Assembly (NCBI RefSeq): GCF_004770265.1
Contig: NZ_RQGQ01000022.1
Location: 32,583-96,582, forward strand
Source of the DNA: Leptospira congkakensis
GTDB lineage: Bacteria > Spirochaetota > Leptospiria > Leptospirales > Leptospiraceae
Length of the DNA: 64,000 bases
Direction of reading: 5' to 3'
Shown here piece by piece: positions 36,593 through 46,071 of this stretch (position 1 is its first letter; each line of letters begins with the position of its first letter). The position numbers and the translations under genes are program-made. The notes below the pieces were generated by a model. That model had not been told where the DNA came from. It made no database searches and saw only the letters and a list, made by a program, of their open reading frames with translations.

Positions 36593-36967
36593 ATGAAAGA
36601 AACCGAAGTGCAATGGCGCGAGCTTGTGACAAAAAAAGAAGAATTCTTACATATCCTACGAATTCTGAACCATTACTATGAAATGCGGGGCGAAACCAAG
36701 TCCAAACAATTTGCCTTCCGTCGCACTCTCGCCGATTCCCCAAGCGATGGAGTTCAAATTTTTTTCTCAAAGATTGGGTCTTTTGAATACCAAGTGGCTT
36801 GCAGGATTTTACCAGAAGAACATATGGAAACTTGGATTCATATTGATGGAATCGCGGAAGAAAGGGAACGCTTAAAACAAATTGGCAATACAGAACATCC
36901 CGTCTTTTCGCTCGTTTGTCTGGGAGATTTATTTGCTTTGGCTCTCCCAAGCACCGTCACCATTTAA
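36593..36967 (+). CDS. Hypothetical protein
   Basis: 124 residues, soluble. Residues 20-30 (ILRILNHYYE) start a helix and the middle part holds alternating strands (VQIFFSKIG, YQVACRIL, ETWIHIDG). No family is recognised. It is 56 bases upstream of the lipocalin-like gene in the same direction, and divergent from the hypothetical gene at 36.0-36.5 kb. Confidence 0.55.
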   Translation: MKETEVQWRELVTKKEEFLHILRILNHYYEMRGETKSKQFAFRRTLADSPSDGVQIFFSKIGSFEYQVACRILPEEHMETWIHIDGIAEERERLKQIGNTEHPVFSLVCLGDLFALALPSTVTI

Positions 36968-37023
36968 AGGAAATCCCCAAGAAAAATCTTGATTCTTTTA
37001 CAAGCACCCGTTAGGATTTGCCG

Positions 37024-38058
37024 GTGTTTCGGCAATTCTTTCGGTTGGTTTTTCTTTGTCTGATATTGGCAACATTGCCGAGTGTAAACCTACTAGCCCA
37101 AGATTTTAAAACCCAACACTATCCTGACGAAGGATACCTCCAAGCTTGGAACTTCACTTTCCGCAACGAAAAATACAATCTGTTTGCCACCTTCCTTGTT
37201 AGCAATTTTGGCCCAGGATCACATAACAATGGTATATCGCTACTTTTAAAACCAAAAGACCAACCAGTGTTTTATTCCACTCGCGAATTTGATTCCGATG
37301 AATATGAGTTCAAAAAAGGTCAATTCTACCAGAGAAGTGGAGAAAACTGGATGGAATACAAAAACGGAGTTTATTCGTTTTATATGAACTATGGTGACTG
37401 GGAAATCAAATTGGAGTACAAACCCAGGCGAGGATCGGTTCCCATCTCCAAAGGAAAATACCCGTTGAAAGATGAGGGAAAATTTGTCCAAGCAGACATC
37501 CCTTTTTCTTACTCTCAGGTTACAGGAACCATTCGTTATAAAGAAGTTACCGAGGAGATCAAAGGTATTGGTGGTTTGGAACATATCCTTTCAAACGAAC
37601 CAGTCTATCAATTTTCAAAAAACTGGGAACTAGTGAGGTCCATCACCAAAGATGGATCTAGAATTTTTACTGGTGGGTTTATCGGAACTTCCGATTTCCC
37701 TGGTGGTTTTTTTCGCCGTGTGGCTGTCCTTGATAGTACTGGCCAACTTGTATTGGAAGGAACTGTGGAAAGATCAGAAGTTATAGACTGGGAAAAGGAA
37801 CCTACTTCTGGTTATACGATCCCCAAAACAGAAGTTTTATATTTTAATGAAGGGAAATGTTCCCTTCTAGTCAAACGAACTCGCCCCATTGCAACCATGA
37901 GTGCGCTGGAAAACATCTCTTCGTTTTTAAGATTTTTCATCCAATTGTTTTTTGCCAAACCATACCAAATTCATTGGTATGCCGATCTGAAAATGAACTG
38001 TCCCATTTGGTCTGGAGAAGCAAAAGGTTACCACTCCAATTATTTGATCAACGAATGA
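37024..38058 (+). CDS. Exported CrtC/AttH lipocalin-like protein
   Basis: 344 residues from GTG 37024, chosen since AGGA lies 7 bases before it; the TTG at 37018 would sit too close. A signal peptide (VFRQFFRLVFLCLILATLPSVNLLA) precedes a beta-rich body with WNFTFRNEKYNLFATFLVSNFG and a middle GGLEHILSNEPVYQFSKNWELVRS segment. The two-lobed pattern resembles the CrtC/AttH/Svf1-like lipocalin superfamily, where His and Trp residues line a ligand pocket. The ligand would be a lipid-like molecule, but this is inference. It is convergent with the MBL hydrolase gene, 3 bases between stops. Confidence 0.6.
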   Translation: MFRQFFRLVFLCLILATLPSVNLLAQDFKTQHYPDEGYLQAWNFTFRNEKYNLFATFLVSNFGPGSHNNGISLLLKPKDQPVFYSTREFDSDEYEFKKGQFYQRSGENWMEYKNGVYSFYMNYGDWEIKLEYKPRRGSVPISKGKYPLKDEGKFVQADIPFSYSQVTGTIRYKEVTEEIKGIGGLEHILSNEPVYQFSKNWELVRSITKDGSRIFTGGFIGTSDFPGGFFRRVAVLDSTGQLVLEGTVERSEVIDWEKEPTSGYTIPKTEVLYFNEGKCSLLVKRTRPIATMSALENISSFLRFFIQLFFAKPYQIHWYADLKMNCPIWSGEAKGYHSNYLINE

Positions 38059-38061
38059 ATC

Positions 38062-39009
38062 TTAAAGAATAAACTTTTGTCCTTCATGAGCAATATGAAC
38101 TTGCATCCCACCAGGTTTTTGTAATCTAGCTTCATCCAAAATAATTCTCGCCACTTCGTGATCCGTATGGTCTGGTTCGTGATGCGTTAGAACTACGGAT
38201 CGAATTTCCATCATTTCTGCAAACTCTACTGCTTTACTAACAGCCGTATGACCCCAACCCAATTTTTTTTCTGCCTCTGCGGTGCTATACTGCGCATCAA
38301 TGATGATGAGATCAGCTCCAGCAATTTGTGGTTTCATTTTGAGTAGATGTTCACGATCTTCTTCTCTATATTCTACATCTGTACAAAAAAGGAAAATTTT
38401 ATTTCCTTCACGAATCCGGTATCCTGTACAAGACCCTGGGTGACGTAAACCAAAAGGAATGATTTTAAGGCCACCTAACATATAAGATTCAAACTCTTTC
38501 CAAAGGTGGAAGTGTTTTTTAGATGCCATCTGCTGTAAAGTTACGGGAAAGTTTTCAGGGTGTTGCTGACGCACCAATCTTTCCTCTAAATTTTCAATAC
38601 ATGAGTAAAAATGAATATTACAAGATGGTGAATAACCAGGTTTAAAAAAAGGCCAACCCTGGATATGATCCCAATGAGTGTGGGAAACCAAAATATGAAC
38701 GTCCATTTCTTCACCGCTAAACGCTTGTGGTGCCAGTTGGTTCCCTAGAACACGAAGGCCCGTTCCCATGTCTAAAATGACTTTTTCGCCTCCGTCCCCT
38801 TCGATAAACACACAAGTGGTGTTCCCTCCCAAATCCTGAGATAGGGGAATGGGTAGACGACTTAAGAATTCTTCTTCAGAGAATCCTTCTGGATCCTTCC
38901 TCCACTCTTCTTTGGCCATTTGGAGAATCTTCAAAGTTTTCTCGCGTTGTTCCGGTTTAGAAATCGGCGTAGGGAGGGAACCGCGAACACCAAAAAGAGT
39001 TATTTTCAT
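38062..39009 (-). CDS. MBL-fold metallohydrolase (phosphodiesterase-like)
   Basis: 315 residues. It starts with MKITLFGVRGSLPTP, the mark of the phosphodiesterase-like MBL subgroup, and carries the metal motif His110-x-His112-x-Asp114-His115 (SHTHWDH). Further ligands are in FGLRHPGS, LFCTDVEY, the Asp of IIIDAQYS and the final His of LTHHEPDH. Activity on cyclic nucleotides or phosphodiesters is plausible from the subgroup, although not proven here. In Leptospira such genes often appear with GAF or cyclase partners elsewhere, but no partner is adjacent here. It is divergent from trmB, with 42 bases between starts. Confidence 0.85.
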   Translation of the reverse strand: MKITLFGVRGSLPTPISKPEQREKTLKILQMAKEEWRKDPEGFSEEEFLSRLPIPLSQDLGGNTTCVFIEGDGGEKVILDMGTGLRVLGNQLAPQAFSGEEMDVHILVSHTHWDHIQGWPFFKPGYSPSCNIHFYSCIENLEERLVRQQHPENFPVTLQQMASKKHFHLWKEFESYMLGGLKIIPFGLRHPGSCTGYRIREGNKIFLFCTDVEYREEDREHLLKMKPQIAGADLIIIDAQYSTAEAEKKLGWGHTAVSKAVEFAEMMEIRSVVLTHHEPDHTDHEVARIILDEARLQKPGGMQVHIAHEGQKFIL

Positions 39010-39051
39010 CTATTTCCTTTTTAAAATCCTGACAATACATCATCGGAAGGA

Positions 39052-39717
39052 ATGCATTTGTTAGTTAGCCCAGAAATCCAAGAAAAACTTTGGAAGTTTA
39101 CTACAAAGACTTCCTATCGATCCGACTACCTCCTGCAACCTAAAGAGCGGGGAAAAAAAATCGACCTAAAAAAATCTTTCCCGGAACAGATCCAAAACTT
39201 TGTTTTAGAACTTGGCTCTGGATGGGGCGAAGTTGCCATCGAATTGGCGTCTAATGACCGCCAAACAGGATATCTGTTGATGGAAAAGAAGGTAAATCGA
39301 ATCATCCACACCGAAAAACAACGACAAACGCTGGGTTTAGAGAATATCCGCTATATGACCGTTAACTTTCAGTGGTTTTTCGATGAATTATTAGAGAAAG
39401 AAATTTTTGACGAGATCATCATCAACTTCCCCGATCCTTGGCCAAAGAAAAAACACCGCAAAAACAGACTCATGCAAGGCGATATGCTCGAACAAATTTA
39501 TGATTTGTTGAAACCCGGTGGGAAGTTGTTATTTGCGACCGACTACGGCCCTTATGCGAGGCGAACCATTTCTCTATTTAGAAAATTTCCTAAATTTGTT
39601 TGGGAAGAAAAAGAATATGAATTCGAAAGACCAGGTTTCCCAGTTTCTTTTTTCGAAACGGAAAAAAGAAATGAAGGGAAACGAATTTACTACCTAAACA
39701 GAACCAAAGTTATATAA
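39052..39717 (+). CDS. trmB: tRNA (guanine-N7)-methyltransferase
   Basis: 221 residues. The SAM-binding motif is LELGSGWGEVAIELA (52-66). The family signature PDPWPKKKHRKNRL is encoded at 39430-39471. It methylates G46 of tRNA variable loops. Length and order agree with bacterial TrmB. The gene is isolated and followed by two inverted repeats before the convergent TPR gene. Confidence 0.95.
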   Translation: MHLLVSPEIQEKLWKFTTKTSYRSDYLLQPKERGKKIDLKKSFPEQIQNFVLELGSGWGEVAIELASNDRQTGYLLMEKKVNRIIHTEKQRQTLGLENIRYMTVNFQWFFDELLEKEIFDEIIINFPDPWPKKKHRKNRLMQGDMLEQIYDLLKPGGKLLFATDYGPYARRTISLFRKFPKFVWEEKEYEFERPGFPVSFFETEKRNEGKRIYYLNRTKVI

Positions 39718-39726
39718 AATTCTAAT

Positions 39727-39792
39727 AAAGGACGTTTTCCTTTTTATCAGATCAAATCCATCTCAAGTAAGAGCCAAAGTTCCTTACTTGAG
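39727..39792. terminator. Two inverted repeats between trmB and the TPR gene
   Basis: AAAGGA and TCCTTT around a 5-base loop (39727-39743) are followed by TTATC, giving a weak plus-strand terminator for trmB. A second perfect 10-bp repeat, CTCAAGTAAG (39762-39771) and CTTACTTGAG (39783-39792), lacks a T run and might end or stabilise the TPR transcript from the other side. Confidence 0.45.
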
Positions 39793-39834
39793 AAAACATT
39801 TTCTATTCAGTTCCTCTGAAAATCTAATTAATGA

Positions 39835-42800
39835 TTAATCTACAGTCACTGTACTGATACGAAGACCATCTCGGTCGCCCTTCCATGGAACAGAAGTTTT
39901 GTCCCTTCCTTTAATGAGAAGTAACTCTTTTGATCTTCCTTCCACCACAAGTCCATCTAATGGATAGTAAAAATCTCCCTGGATGGCATAAGAATCTTTC
40001 CACTTAGAACCACCTTTCCAAAGGTAGGCAGTATTCTCCGTATTGATGAGTAAAGATTCCGGACTTTTAACAACGGAACGAATGGATTCAGTATTTCCAA
40101 GGGAATAAAGTTTTGCTTTTTCCGTTCCTTGATACATTTGATTTCCCAATTGGATCAAACAAGAATCTTCAACACATCCTAGGATCTGTGCTGATTCTTT
40201 GGTATCTTTCTTCGCAACAGGAGCCGATACCTTCTTTTCTTTTTCTGAACTTACACCAATGGCAAACACTTGGATTTGGAATTCTTTCTTTAAATCACGA
40301 AGGACTATGAGTTTTCCTTCCTCTGTATGAGAAAAACTTAAAAAATCGTTTCCATTCCATTCTTCTAAAATTTCTAAATTGGGATTAGTTTTTACAATTT
40401 TTCTGTCTGTTCCCTTTTCTTTTTCCAATAGAAGGAAAAACCCATTTCCATCAGCAGATCCTTGTTTCACCTTCCAACCAGCTAATACCTGTTTCTTGAA
40501 AGTCATCTTTCCAGATTCTGGGTAAATTTTTGTGGCTGTATCATTGGAAATCCCAACAAGTTCCTTACCCGCAACGAGTAATTGAAAAGGAGTGGATGTG
40601 TATTGTTTCCAAACAAGTTCTTTTGTGATTCGATCATAACCAACAAGGGCAGATCCATAGTTCACAATGATTCGGTTTGGATATACAATTGGTGTGGAAA
40701 CAGGAGTTCCAGAAAGATTTAGATCTGTTACATGGAGTGGTTCATCGTCCAAAGCATCAGAAGGTAATAACCTTGCAAATTTGGTTTCGCCGTACTCGCG
40801 TAAAATTTTCTCTTTTACTTGGTTCCGCTTTGTTTTGACCTTATCGGATGGTGATTGTTTTTGTTTAGCATCTAAAATTCTAAACTGAGCAAACAATGCT
40901 TCTGCAGAAGGTTCTTCTTTCAGAACACGATCAATGATCTTCTCTGCTTCTTCCAATTTGTTTTCTTTGAAATAAATGTAAGCTAATTGGATTTCTCCAT
41001 CCATAAAATCAGGATCCGTTTTACGAATGGATTCTAAAATGGATTTAGATTCTTTTGTGAGGTCTTCATTGAAATAAGCGATTGCTAAGTTATAAGAAGA
41101 AAGACCAAATTCAGAATCTTTGACCCTTGCCTTTTCAAACTCTCTTTTGGCCCCGTCCATTTGGTTTAGTTTATACAATGCCAAACCTTTCGCTACGTTA
41201 CTCGGCGCAAAATTAGGATTCACCAAAATCGAACGATCATATTCAACGATGGCAGCTTCGTAGTTTTTACGTTTCATGGTCACGAGACCTAACATATAAT
41301 AAGCGTAATAAGAATCTGGTTTTTCTTTTAAGATATCATTGAATCCATCTTCCGCACGTTTTAGTTCACCTTTTTTGTAATAAAAAGAATAAATCCCTTC
41401 TTTAAAAGAAATTGCATTTTCTTTGTTCGTACGGACTGCATTTTCCAAAATGGAAAGGCCTTTTTCTTCCTCACCTTTTTCGATATAACATTCTGCAATT
41501 TTTACGAGAAGTGATGCTTTGGGAACCCGATCATAAGCTTTTTGGTAAGGAGAAACTGCCTCTATGAATTTTTTGCGGTTGAAAAGGGAATTACCTTCTT
41601 TGACAAAAGGCAAAATCTCCGCAAAACGAGAGTTCTCTGCTACTGTTTTTTCAGTTTCCTGTAACTCAGGAATGTCTCTCGTATATTTTTTGGATTTTTG
41701 TATGAATTCATTTGCACGCGTATAATTTTCTTTCGAGTTTTCTTCTACGGCACGTTTGTAATACAAACTTCCCAATCGGTAATCTACCGCGTCATTGTTT
41801 GGGAATTTTTTCTTGAGTCCCATATAAATAGACTCAGCCTCATCCCATTTGCTAGCGTCTTCGGCAATCCGACCTAAAGTGATGGCACTAAAAGGATCTG
41901 TCGCCGATAGGATTTCCAATTTTTTGATGTATTCTTTTTCTTTTTTGGATTCACCAGTTTTTGCGTACACACGAGCAAGCCCCTGTAAGGCACCTGGGTT
42001 TGTCGAATCCATTCGGTAAGCTTCTAAAAAAGAACTTTCCGATTTTTTATATTCTCCAAATGCAAAGTAACCACGACCAAATGCATTTTGAACCGCAGGA
42101 TTTTCTGGATTCACACCCATAGCCTTTCCATATTCATCAAAGGCTTGTTTTCGTTTCCCTTGGCGAAGGAAGGCATCCCCATCTGCGATGTATTTTTGTG
42201 ATTCAGCTAAAACTTTTGCCTTACGAATGTCTTCTTTTTTAGCCTTGGGATGAGATTCTGCTTTTTTTAATACATCCAAAGCTTCATCAAAACGACCTGA
42301 ATCAATTAACACATACGCTAAGTTTAGTTTGGGTTCAAAAAAGTTAGGGTCCCAAGAAGCGGCGTCTTGGAAACTAAGAGTGGCTTTTTTCGTTTCGCCC
42401 CATTTCCATTCGCATATTCCTTGTTTGTTGCGGATTTCTGCGTTTTTAGGAATTTTTCCACCAGCTTGTTTGGATGTTTTTAAACATTCCGAATAATTAT
42501 GAGTTTGGATATAAACATTACACAATCCAACATAACCACTGGGATTTGTATCAGCAAGTGAAATGGATTTTTTGAAACTCTCTTCACTTTCTTTGAGTTT
42601 ACCGTTTAATAATTGTGCATTCCCAAGAAAAGACCACAAAGAACCATTTTGCGGTTGTAGGTCTGTGGCTTTTTTGAACTCAGATGTGGCTTCTGTATAA
42701 TTTTTTTTATTCAGGAAGTCATTACCACGTTGGATGAGAGAGGCAATTTTTGTAGAGAGTTTGGCGTCTTTGGCAGTTTTTAATTCAGGATTGAGTTTTT

Positions 42801-43428
42801 CCGCCTTTGCAAAGTAAGCTTCTGCTTCCTCGTATCTTTTTAGTTCTAAACAGATATCACCCAATTGGTTTAAAAGTTCGATTGGATAAGGGAATTCAGA
42901 TTTGGTTTCCAAGGATTTTAAAACCACAAGACTCTCTTGGTATCGACCTAGGTTTTTTAAAAGGAGACCCGTTTTGTAAGTATAAATTGTTTCTTCTGGT
43001 TTGAGTTGGCTTAAGGTTTGGTAAGTAGAAAGGGCTTCTTCGTTTTCTCCCAAAGTCGATTGGACGGTTCCAAGACCAATCAGAAGTTTTTCATTTTTGG
43101 GATCTATGTTTTTGCCTTTTTCATAAGCAAGTTTTGCATTTTCATATTCACCTAACTGATAGTAGGAAGAACCAAGAAGAGAATAACCATCAATCAGTTC
43201 AAAAGTCTGGATGGAAGATTTTGCTTTTTCCAAAGCAGAATCCATATTTCCTTTTTGAAATTCGTTACTTCCTTCTGCAACAAGCGCCCTTGCCTCTTCA
43301 ATCTTTTGCCGATCCGAAACATCGGATTTTTCTACCACCGGATCTTTGACAGTGACTGGTTTAAAATCCCGAGACTGACAACCTACAAATAGAACGAAGG
43401 TAAATATTAAAAAACTAAGTTGTCTCAT
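39835..43428 (-). CDS. Large TPR lipoprotein with beta-propeller-like C-terminus
   Basis: 1197 residues. The lipoprotein signal ends at Cys17 (LFVGC). From about 60 to 870 the protein is a long array of tetratricopeptide units, with many copies of the A-x-x-x-Y-x-K-A-x-x-x-x-P-x-N type (NPENPAVQNAFGRGYFAFGEY and the like). After a basic KxKRNQVK linker the last ~280 residues are beta-rich with repeated VGYDRITKELVWKQY and GKELVGIS type strands, resembling a PQQ-like propeller. It likely sits in the periplasm anchored to a membrane as an assembly platform. It is last in a three-gene unit after the PEGA and FecR genes, each joined by 4-base overlaps. Confidence 0.85.
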   Translation of the reverse strand: MRQLSFLIFTFVLFVGCQSRDFKPVTVKDPVVEKSDVSDRQKIEEARALVAEGSNEFQKGNMDSALEKAKSSIQTFELIDGYSLLGSSYYQLGEYENAKLAYEKGKNIDPKNEKLLIGLGTVQSTLGENEEALSTYQTLSQLKPEETIYTYKTGLLLKNLGRYQESLVVLKSLETKSEFPYPIELLNQLGDICLELKRYEEAEAYFAKAEKLNPELKTAKDAKLSTKIASLIQRGNDFLNKKNYTEATSEFKKATDLQPQNGSLWSFLGNAQLLNGKLKESEESFKKSISLADTNPSGYVGLCNVYIQTHNYSECLKTSKQAGGKIPKNAEIRNKQGICEWKWGETKKATLSFQDAASWDPNFFEPKLNLAYVLIDSGRFDEALDVLKKAESHPKAKKEDIRKAKVLAESQKYIADGDAFLRQGKRKQAFDEYGKAMGVNPENPAVQNAFGRGYFAFGEYKKSESSFLEAYRMDSTNPGALQGLARVYAKTGESKKEKEYIKKLEILSATDPFSAITLGRIAEDASKWDEAESIYMGLKKKFPNNDAVDYRLGSLYYKRAVEENSKENYTRANEFIQKSKKYTRDIPELQETEKTVAENSRFAEILPFVKEGNSLFNRKKFIEAVSPYQKAYDRVPKASLLVKIAECYIEKGEEEKGLSILENAVRTNKENAISFKEGIYSFYYKKGELKRAEDGFNDILKEKPDSYYAYYMLGLVTMKRKNYEAAIVEYDRSILVNPNFAPSNVAKGLALYKLNQMDGAKREFEKARVKDSEFGLSSYNLAIAYFNEDLTKESKSILESIRKTDPDFMDGEIQLAYIYFKENKLEEAEKIIDRVLKEEPSAEALFAQFRILDAKQKQSPSDKVKTKRNQVKEKILREYGETKFARLLPSDALDDEPLHVTDLNLSGTPVSTPIVYPNRIIVNYGSALVGYDRITKELVWKQYTSTPFQLLVAGKELVGISNDTATKIYPESGKMTFKKQVLAGWKVKQGSADGNGFFLLLEKEKGTDRKIVKTNPNLEILEEWNGNDFLSFSHTEEGKLIVLRDLKKEFQIQVFAIGVSSEKEKKVSAPVAKKDTKESAQILGCVEDSCLIQLGNQMYQGTEKAKLYSLGNTESIRSVVKSPESLLINTENTAYLWKGGSKWKDSYAIQGDFYYPLDGLVVEGRSKELLLIKGRDKTSVPWKGDRDGLRISTVTVD

Positions 43429-45038
43429 TTTTGGAGCCTTTCCTCAAACTTAACCATATCAGGATATCGTATTTTAACACCACGAAGAGGTGTGCCCGTA
43501 ATAGGAGCGTTATGCGGAGTTAAAACGCCTATATTCCAAAAAGTTTCAAAATTCCAAGGAAGTTCTTCTACGGTTTTATTTCCTAAGGACAATCGAACCA
43601 TTTTCTTTTCGATATCTGTTGAAAGTTTTACGATGCGTCCTTTGAGTTCATCCTCTTTGTCCCAACGGTAAGAAGAACGAACAGGAGCTTCCTTTTCTTC
43701 GGAAGAAAATTTAATGATATGGAAATCTGTTTTGTCTACATAAACCAAAATTGTATTTTGATTGTGGTCGGTAAAAGACAAACCAACAGCACCATTCAAA
43801 TCTTTAACTAGATCTAACACAAGTTCGGCTTCCAGATAATCAGGAATTAGGTCTTCGGAATACACTCCATACCAACCAGCAGGAAGATCTTTGTTTTTTG
43901 CAAAGGTAAGTTTGCCAGGAAATGTAGCGGAAAAATTAGGAGAAGCTGAAGTTAAGTTCCAAAACTCTTCTGACTCCCAACCCACTCCATCTTCTAAAGA
44001 GATTGGCAAAGCGATGGATGTAATTTGTTTCGGTCTAATTTTGATTCCAGCTTTCGCATATTCAAAGTTAGAGTCATTTTTTGTGCGAATAAATTGGATC
44101 GGATAACTCCCATAAGGAACTCCCGATTCCGCATATTGTGTTTTTCCTTTTTTCTGACCATCTACAACGATGTCGAGGCCCGGAGGAAAACTAGAAATGA
44201 CAATGGTTCCTTGTGAAATGTCATCACTCCATTCTTGGAACACACGTGTGGTTTTCCCTGCTCGAATCAAAATATTTCTTTTTACAGGATCTTTGCCGGG
44301 TTTTGCAAAAGAGAGGGTATGTTTGCCGTTGATGAGTTGGTAAGAAAGTAAGGGAGCTTTGCCAACTTCCACGCCGTCCAGATAAATCGCAGTTCCAGGT
44401 GAAGTGGAAAATACAGAAACATTTCCTCGTAAGGAGGAAGTAAAATAAGAGCGAAGTTCATCGTCTGAAGGTGTAGAAACTTCAGCGAAGTAAGAAGGAA
44501 CAGTTCCCGTCAAAGGTTGGAGTTGTCTTTTGCCGTGGAATACATCAAAGGACTTTACTGATTTAACTGCAGGTTCCTTTTCTTCTTGGAAAACAAAAAT
44601 CGCCTTTCCATAGTTTTGTGACAATACTGGATCTTTGTATTGTACCTCAACAGAAAGTCTTTCTGCATTTTTAGTGAGGGATAATTCCAATAACAAATCT
44701 AAGTCGGAAGTTTCTGAAAATTTAGGATCTGCATCTTTGGGTGCTTTTTTATAAAGGCCCAGTTTGTTGTGAGGGAAAAGGATTTTCTCTTCTAGTAGTA
44801 ATAAATCTGATTTAGAGAACTCCTCTGGAACTTGTTTCCAGAGGAGGGAAAAATGTGGAGTGGATTTATTTACCAGTCGTTCTTTGTAATCTCTACCCGA
44901 AGGAAGGGGTTCCGACTCACCCGGAAGAGGTGTGATGAACTTAGGTTTTGTAAAACTTCGATTCAGTGTTTCGATCTTTGTGACCGAAGAACAATAACCG
45001 ACTAAAAAACAAAGGACCGGTAAATAAACATATCTCAT
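43425..45038 (-). CDS. PEGA-domain lipoprotein
   Basis: 537 residues, lipobox Cys16 (VGYC). In the middle two PEGA-type units follow one another: SVFSTSPGTAIYLDGVEVGKAPL (about 207-229) with NGKHTLSF, and TIVISSFPPGLDIVVDGQKKGKT (about 285-307) with YGSYPIQF. The C-terminal half (about 355-537) has a sandwich of strands with a DLNGAVGLSFTDHNQN segment that recalls carbohydrate-binding or laminin-G-like folds. PEGA units mostly bind cell-envelope structures. The gene is linked at both ends by ATGA-type overlaps to FecR (upstream) and the TPR gene (downstream). Confidence 0.85.
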   Translation of the reverse strand: MRYVYLPVLCFLVGYCSSVTKIETLNRSFTKPKFITPLPGESEPLPSGRDYKERLVNKSTPHFSLLWKQVPEEFSKSDLLLLEEKILFPHNKLGLYKKAPKDADPKFSETSDLDLLLELSLTKNAERLSVEVQYKDPVLSQNYGKAIFVFQEEKEPAVKSVKSFDVFHGKRQLQPLTGTVPSYFAEVSTPSDDELRSYFTSSLRGNVSVFSTSPGTAIYLDGVEVGKAPLLSYQLINGKHTLSFAKPGKDPVKRNILIRAGKTTRVFQEWSDDISQGTIVISSFPPGLDIVVDGQKKGKTQYAESGVPYGSYPIQFIRTKNDSNFEYAKAGIKIRPKQITSIALPISLEDGVGWESEEFWNLTSASPNFSATFPGKLTFAKNKDLPAGWYGVYSEDLIPDYLEAELVLDLVKDLNGAVGLSFTDHNQNTILVYVDKTDFHIIKFSSEEKEAPVRSSYRWDKEDELKGRIVKLSTDIEKKMVRLSLGNKTVEELPWNFETFWNIGVLTPHNAPITGTPLRGVKIRYPDMVKFEERLQK

Positions 45039-46006
45039 TTCGTCTTATCAAAACTCTCTTTAGGTGCTAATTTTAAGGAATCTTTTTGAACATCTTTTTT
45101 GATGTATTTAGAATCTTCGATAGACTTAGCAGTTGTGATCACTTCATCAGATTTTGATTTAGTAATCTCACGTGATTTTGCTGCTTTTTCCAATTCTTCC
45201 ACAGAAGATCCAATGTTTAATTTTTGAAGTTCTTCGTTGTTAGTTCGGAGTTCGTTTGCAAGAGACTCAAACTGTAACATCTTAGTGTTTTCAAAAGCTA
45301 ACATTTCTTTCATCTCTGATAGAGATTGTTTGTCCATTGGTTTGATCATTTTATCAGAAAGTTTAGTTTCGTTTCCGACTTCAGCTGTTTTCTGTTTGTC
45401 GACAACGATTTCGTTTTCTGAGTTTGATTTGCGGATCGCAACTGCACCGTCCAAAACTGTATACTTAACCACACAGTTTCCTGAACCACAAGCTACGTTC
45501 CCACCTTTTGCGGATGGATTTTCAACATTGGTAAGGAAGATTGTTCCGCGAACACCCGCAATGGAAGTTGGAGTCACTACACTGAAAGATTCTGTTTTTC
45601 TTTCTTTGCGTAGAACAGTGACTAATTTACCGTACTGCATGTTAACTTCTGTTTCGCGAGATCCGTCATTTGCTGCAAAAGCTTGGCTTACGCTAAGAGA
45701 AGTATTTTTGTTTAATTTAAGTACTCCGTCCTCACCCACAAGAATTTCCACGGAACCGTTTTGTCCAGTAACGATGGTATCTTTAGAAGTTAAAACATCA
45801 CCTAAGTTTGGTTTCACCTGTCCACTCTCGCGAATCACAACAACATCACCTTTCACAAAGGCCACAACTACGTTGCTTTCTTGCGCGGACTTTTCTGTAA
45901 CATTGGTTACAGATTCCTTAGAATCTTTTTGGCAAGCAGTAAAAAGTATGGCAAAAATCGCCACAAATCCTAATGCCGACAACTGTTTGATCATTGTACG
46001 TTTCAT
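45035..46006 (-). CDS. FecR-domain lipoprotein
   Basis: 323 residues from ATG 46006 with a strong GGAGGAAGG site. The signal ends at Cys25 (LFTAC). A FecR domain (about 55-165) contains GDVLTSKDTIVTGQNGSVEIL, the KLNKNTSLSV strand and TPTSIAGVRGTIFL, the diagnostic TAVRGT-like motif. A helical, Lys/Glu-rich tail of some 100 residues follows. Classical FecR proteins pass signals to ECF sigma factors; here no sigma factor is near and the protein is a lipoprotein without the inner membrane helix, so it is more likely structural. It begins the FecR-PEGA-TPR unit. Confidence 0.88.
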   Translation of the reverse strand: MKRTMIKQLSALGFVAIFAILFTACQKDSKESVTNVTEKSAQESNVVVAFVKGDVVVIRESGQVKPNLGDVLTSKDTIVTGQNGSVEILVGEDGVLKLNKNTSLSVSQAFAANDGSRETEVNMQYGKLVTVLRKERKTESFSVVTPTSIAGVRGTIFLTNVENPSAKGGNVACGSGNCVVKYTVLDGAVAIRKSNSENEIVVDKQKTAEVGNETKLSDKMIKPMDKQSLSEMKEMLAFENTKMLQFESLANELRTNNEELQKLNIGSSVEELEKAAKSREITKSKSDEVITTAKSIEDSKYIKKDVQKDSLKLAPKESFDKTK

Positions 46007-46071
46007 ATTCCTTCCTCCGGAAATGTCATTCTAAGAATAGATAACAACTGAGTGCTTGGCAACTCTTTTCC

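Noticed and set aside
45237..46034. 265-codon plus-strand frame opposite the FecR gene
   Set aside because: Shadow of the FecR frame; no ribosome site or recognisable domain.
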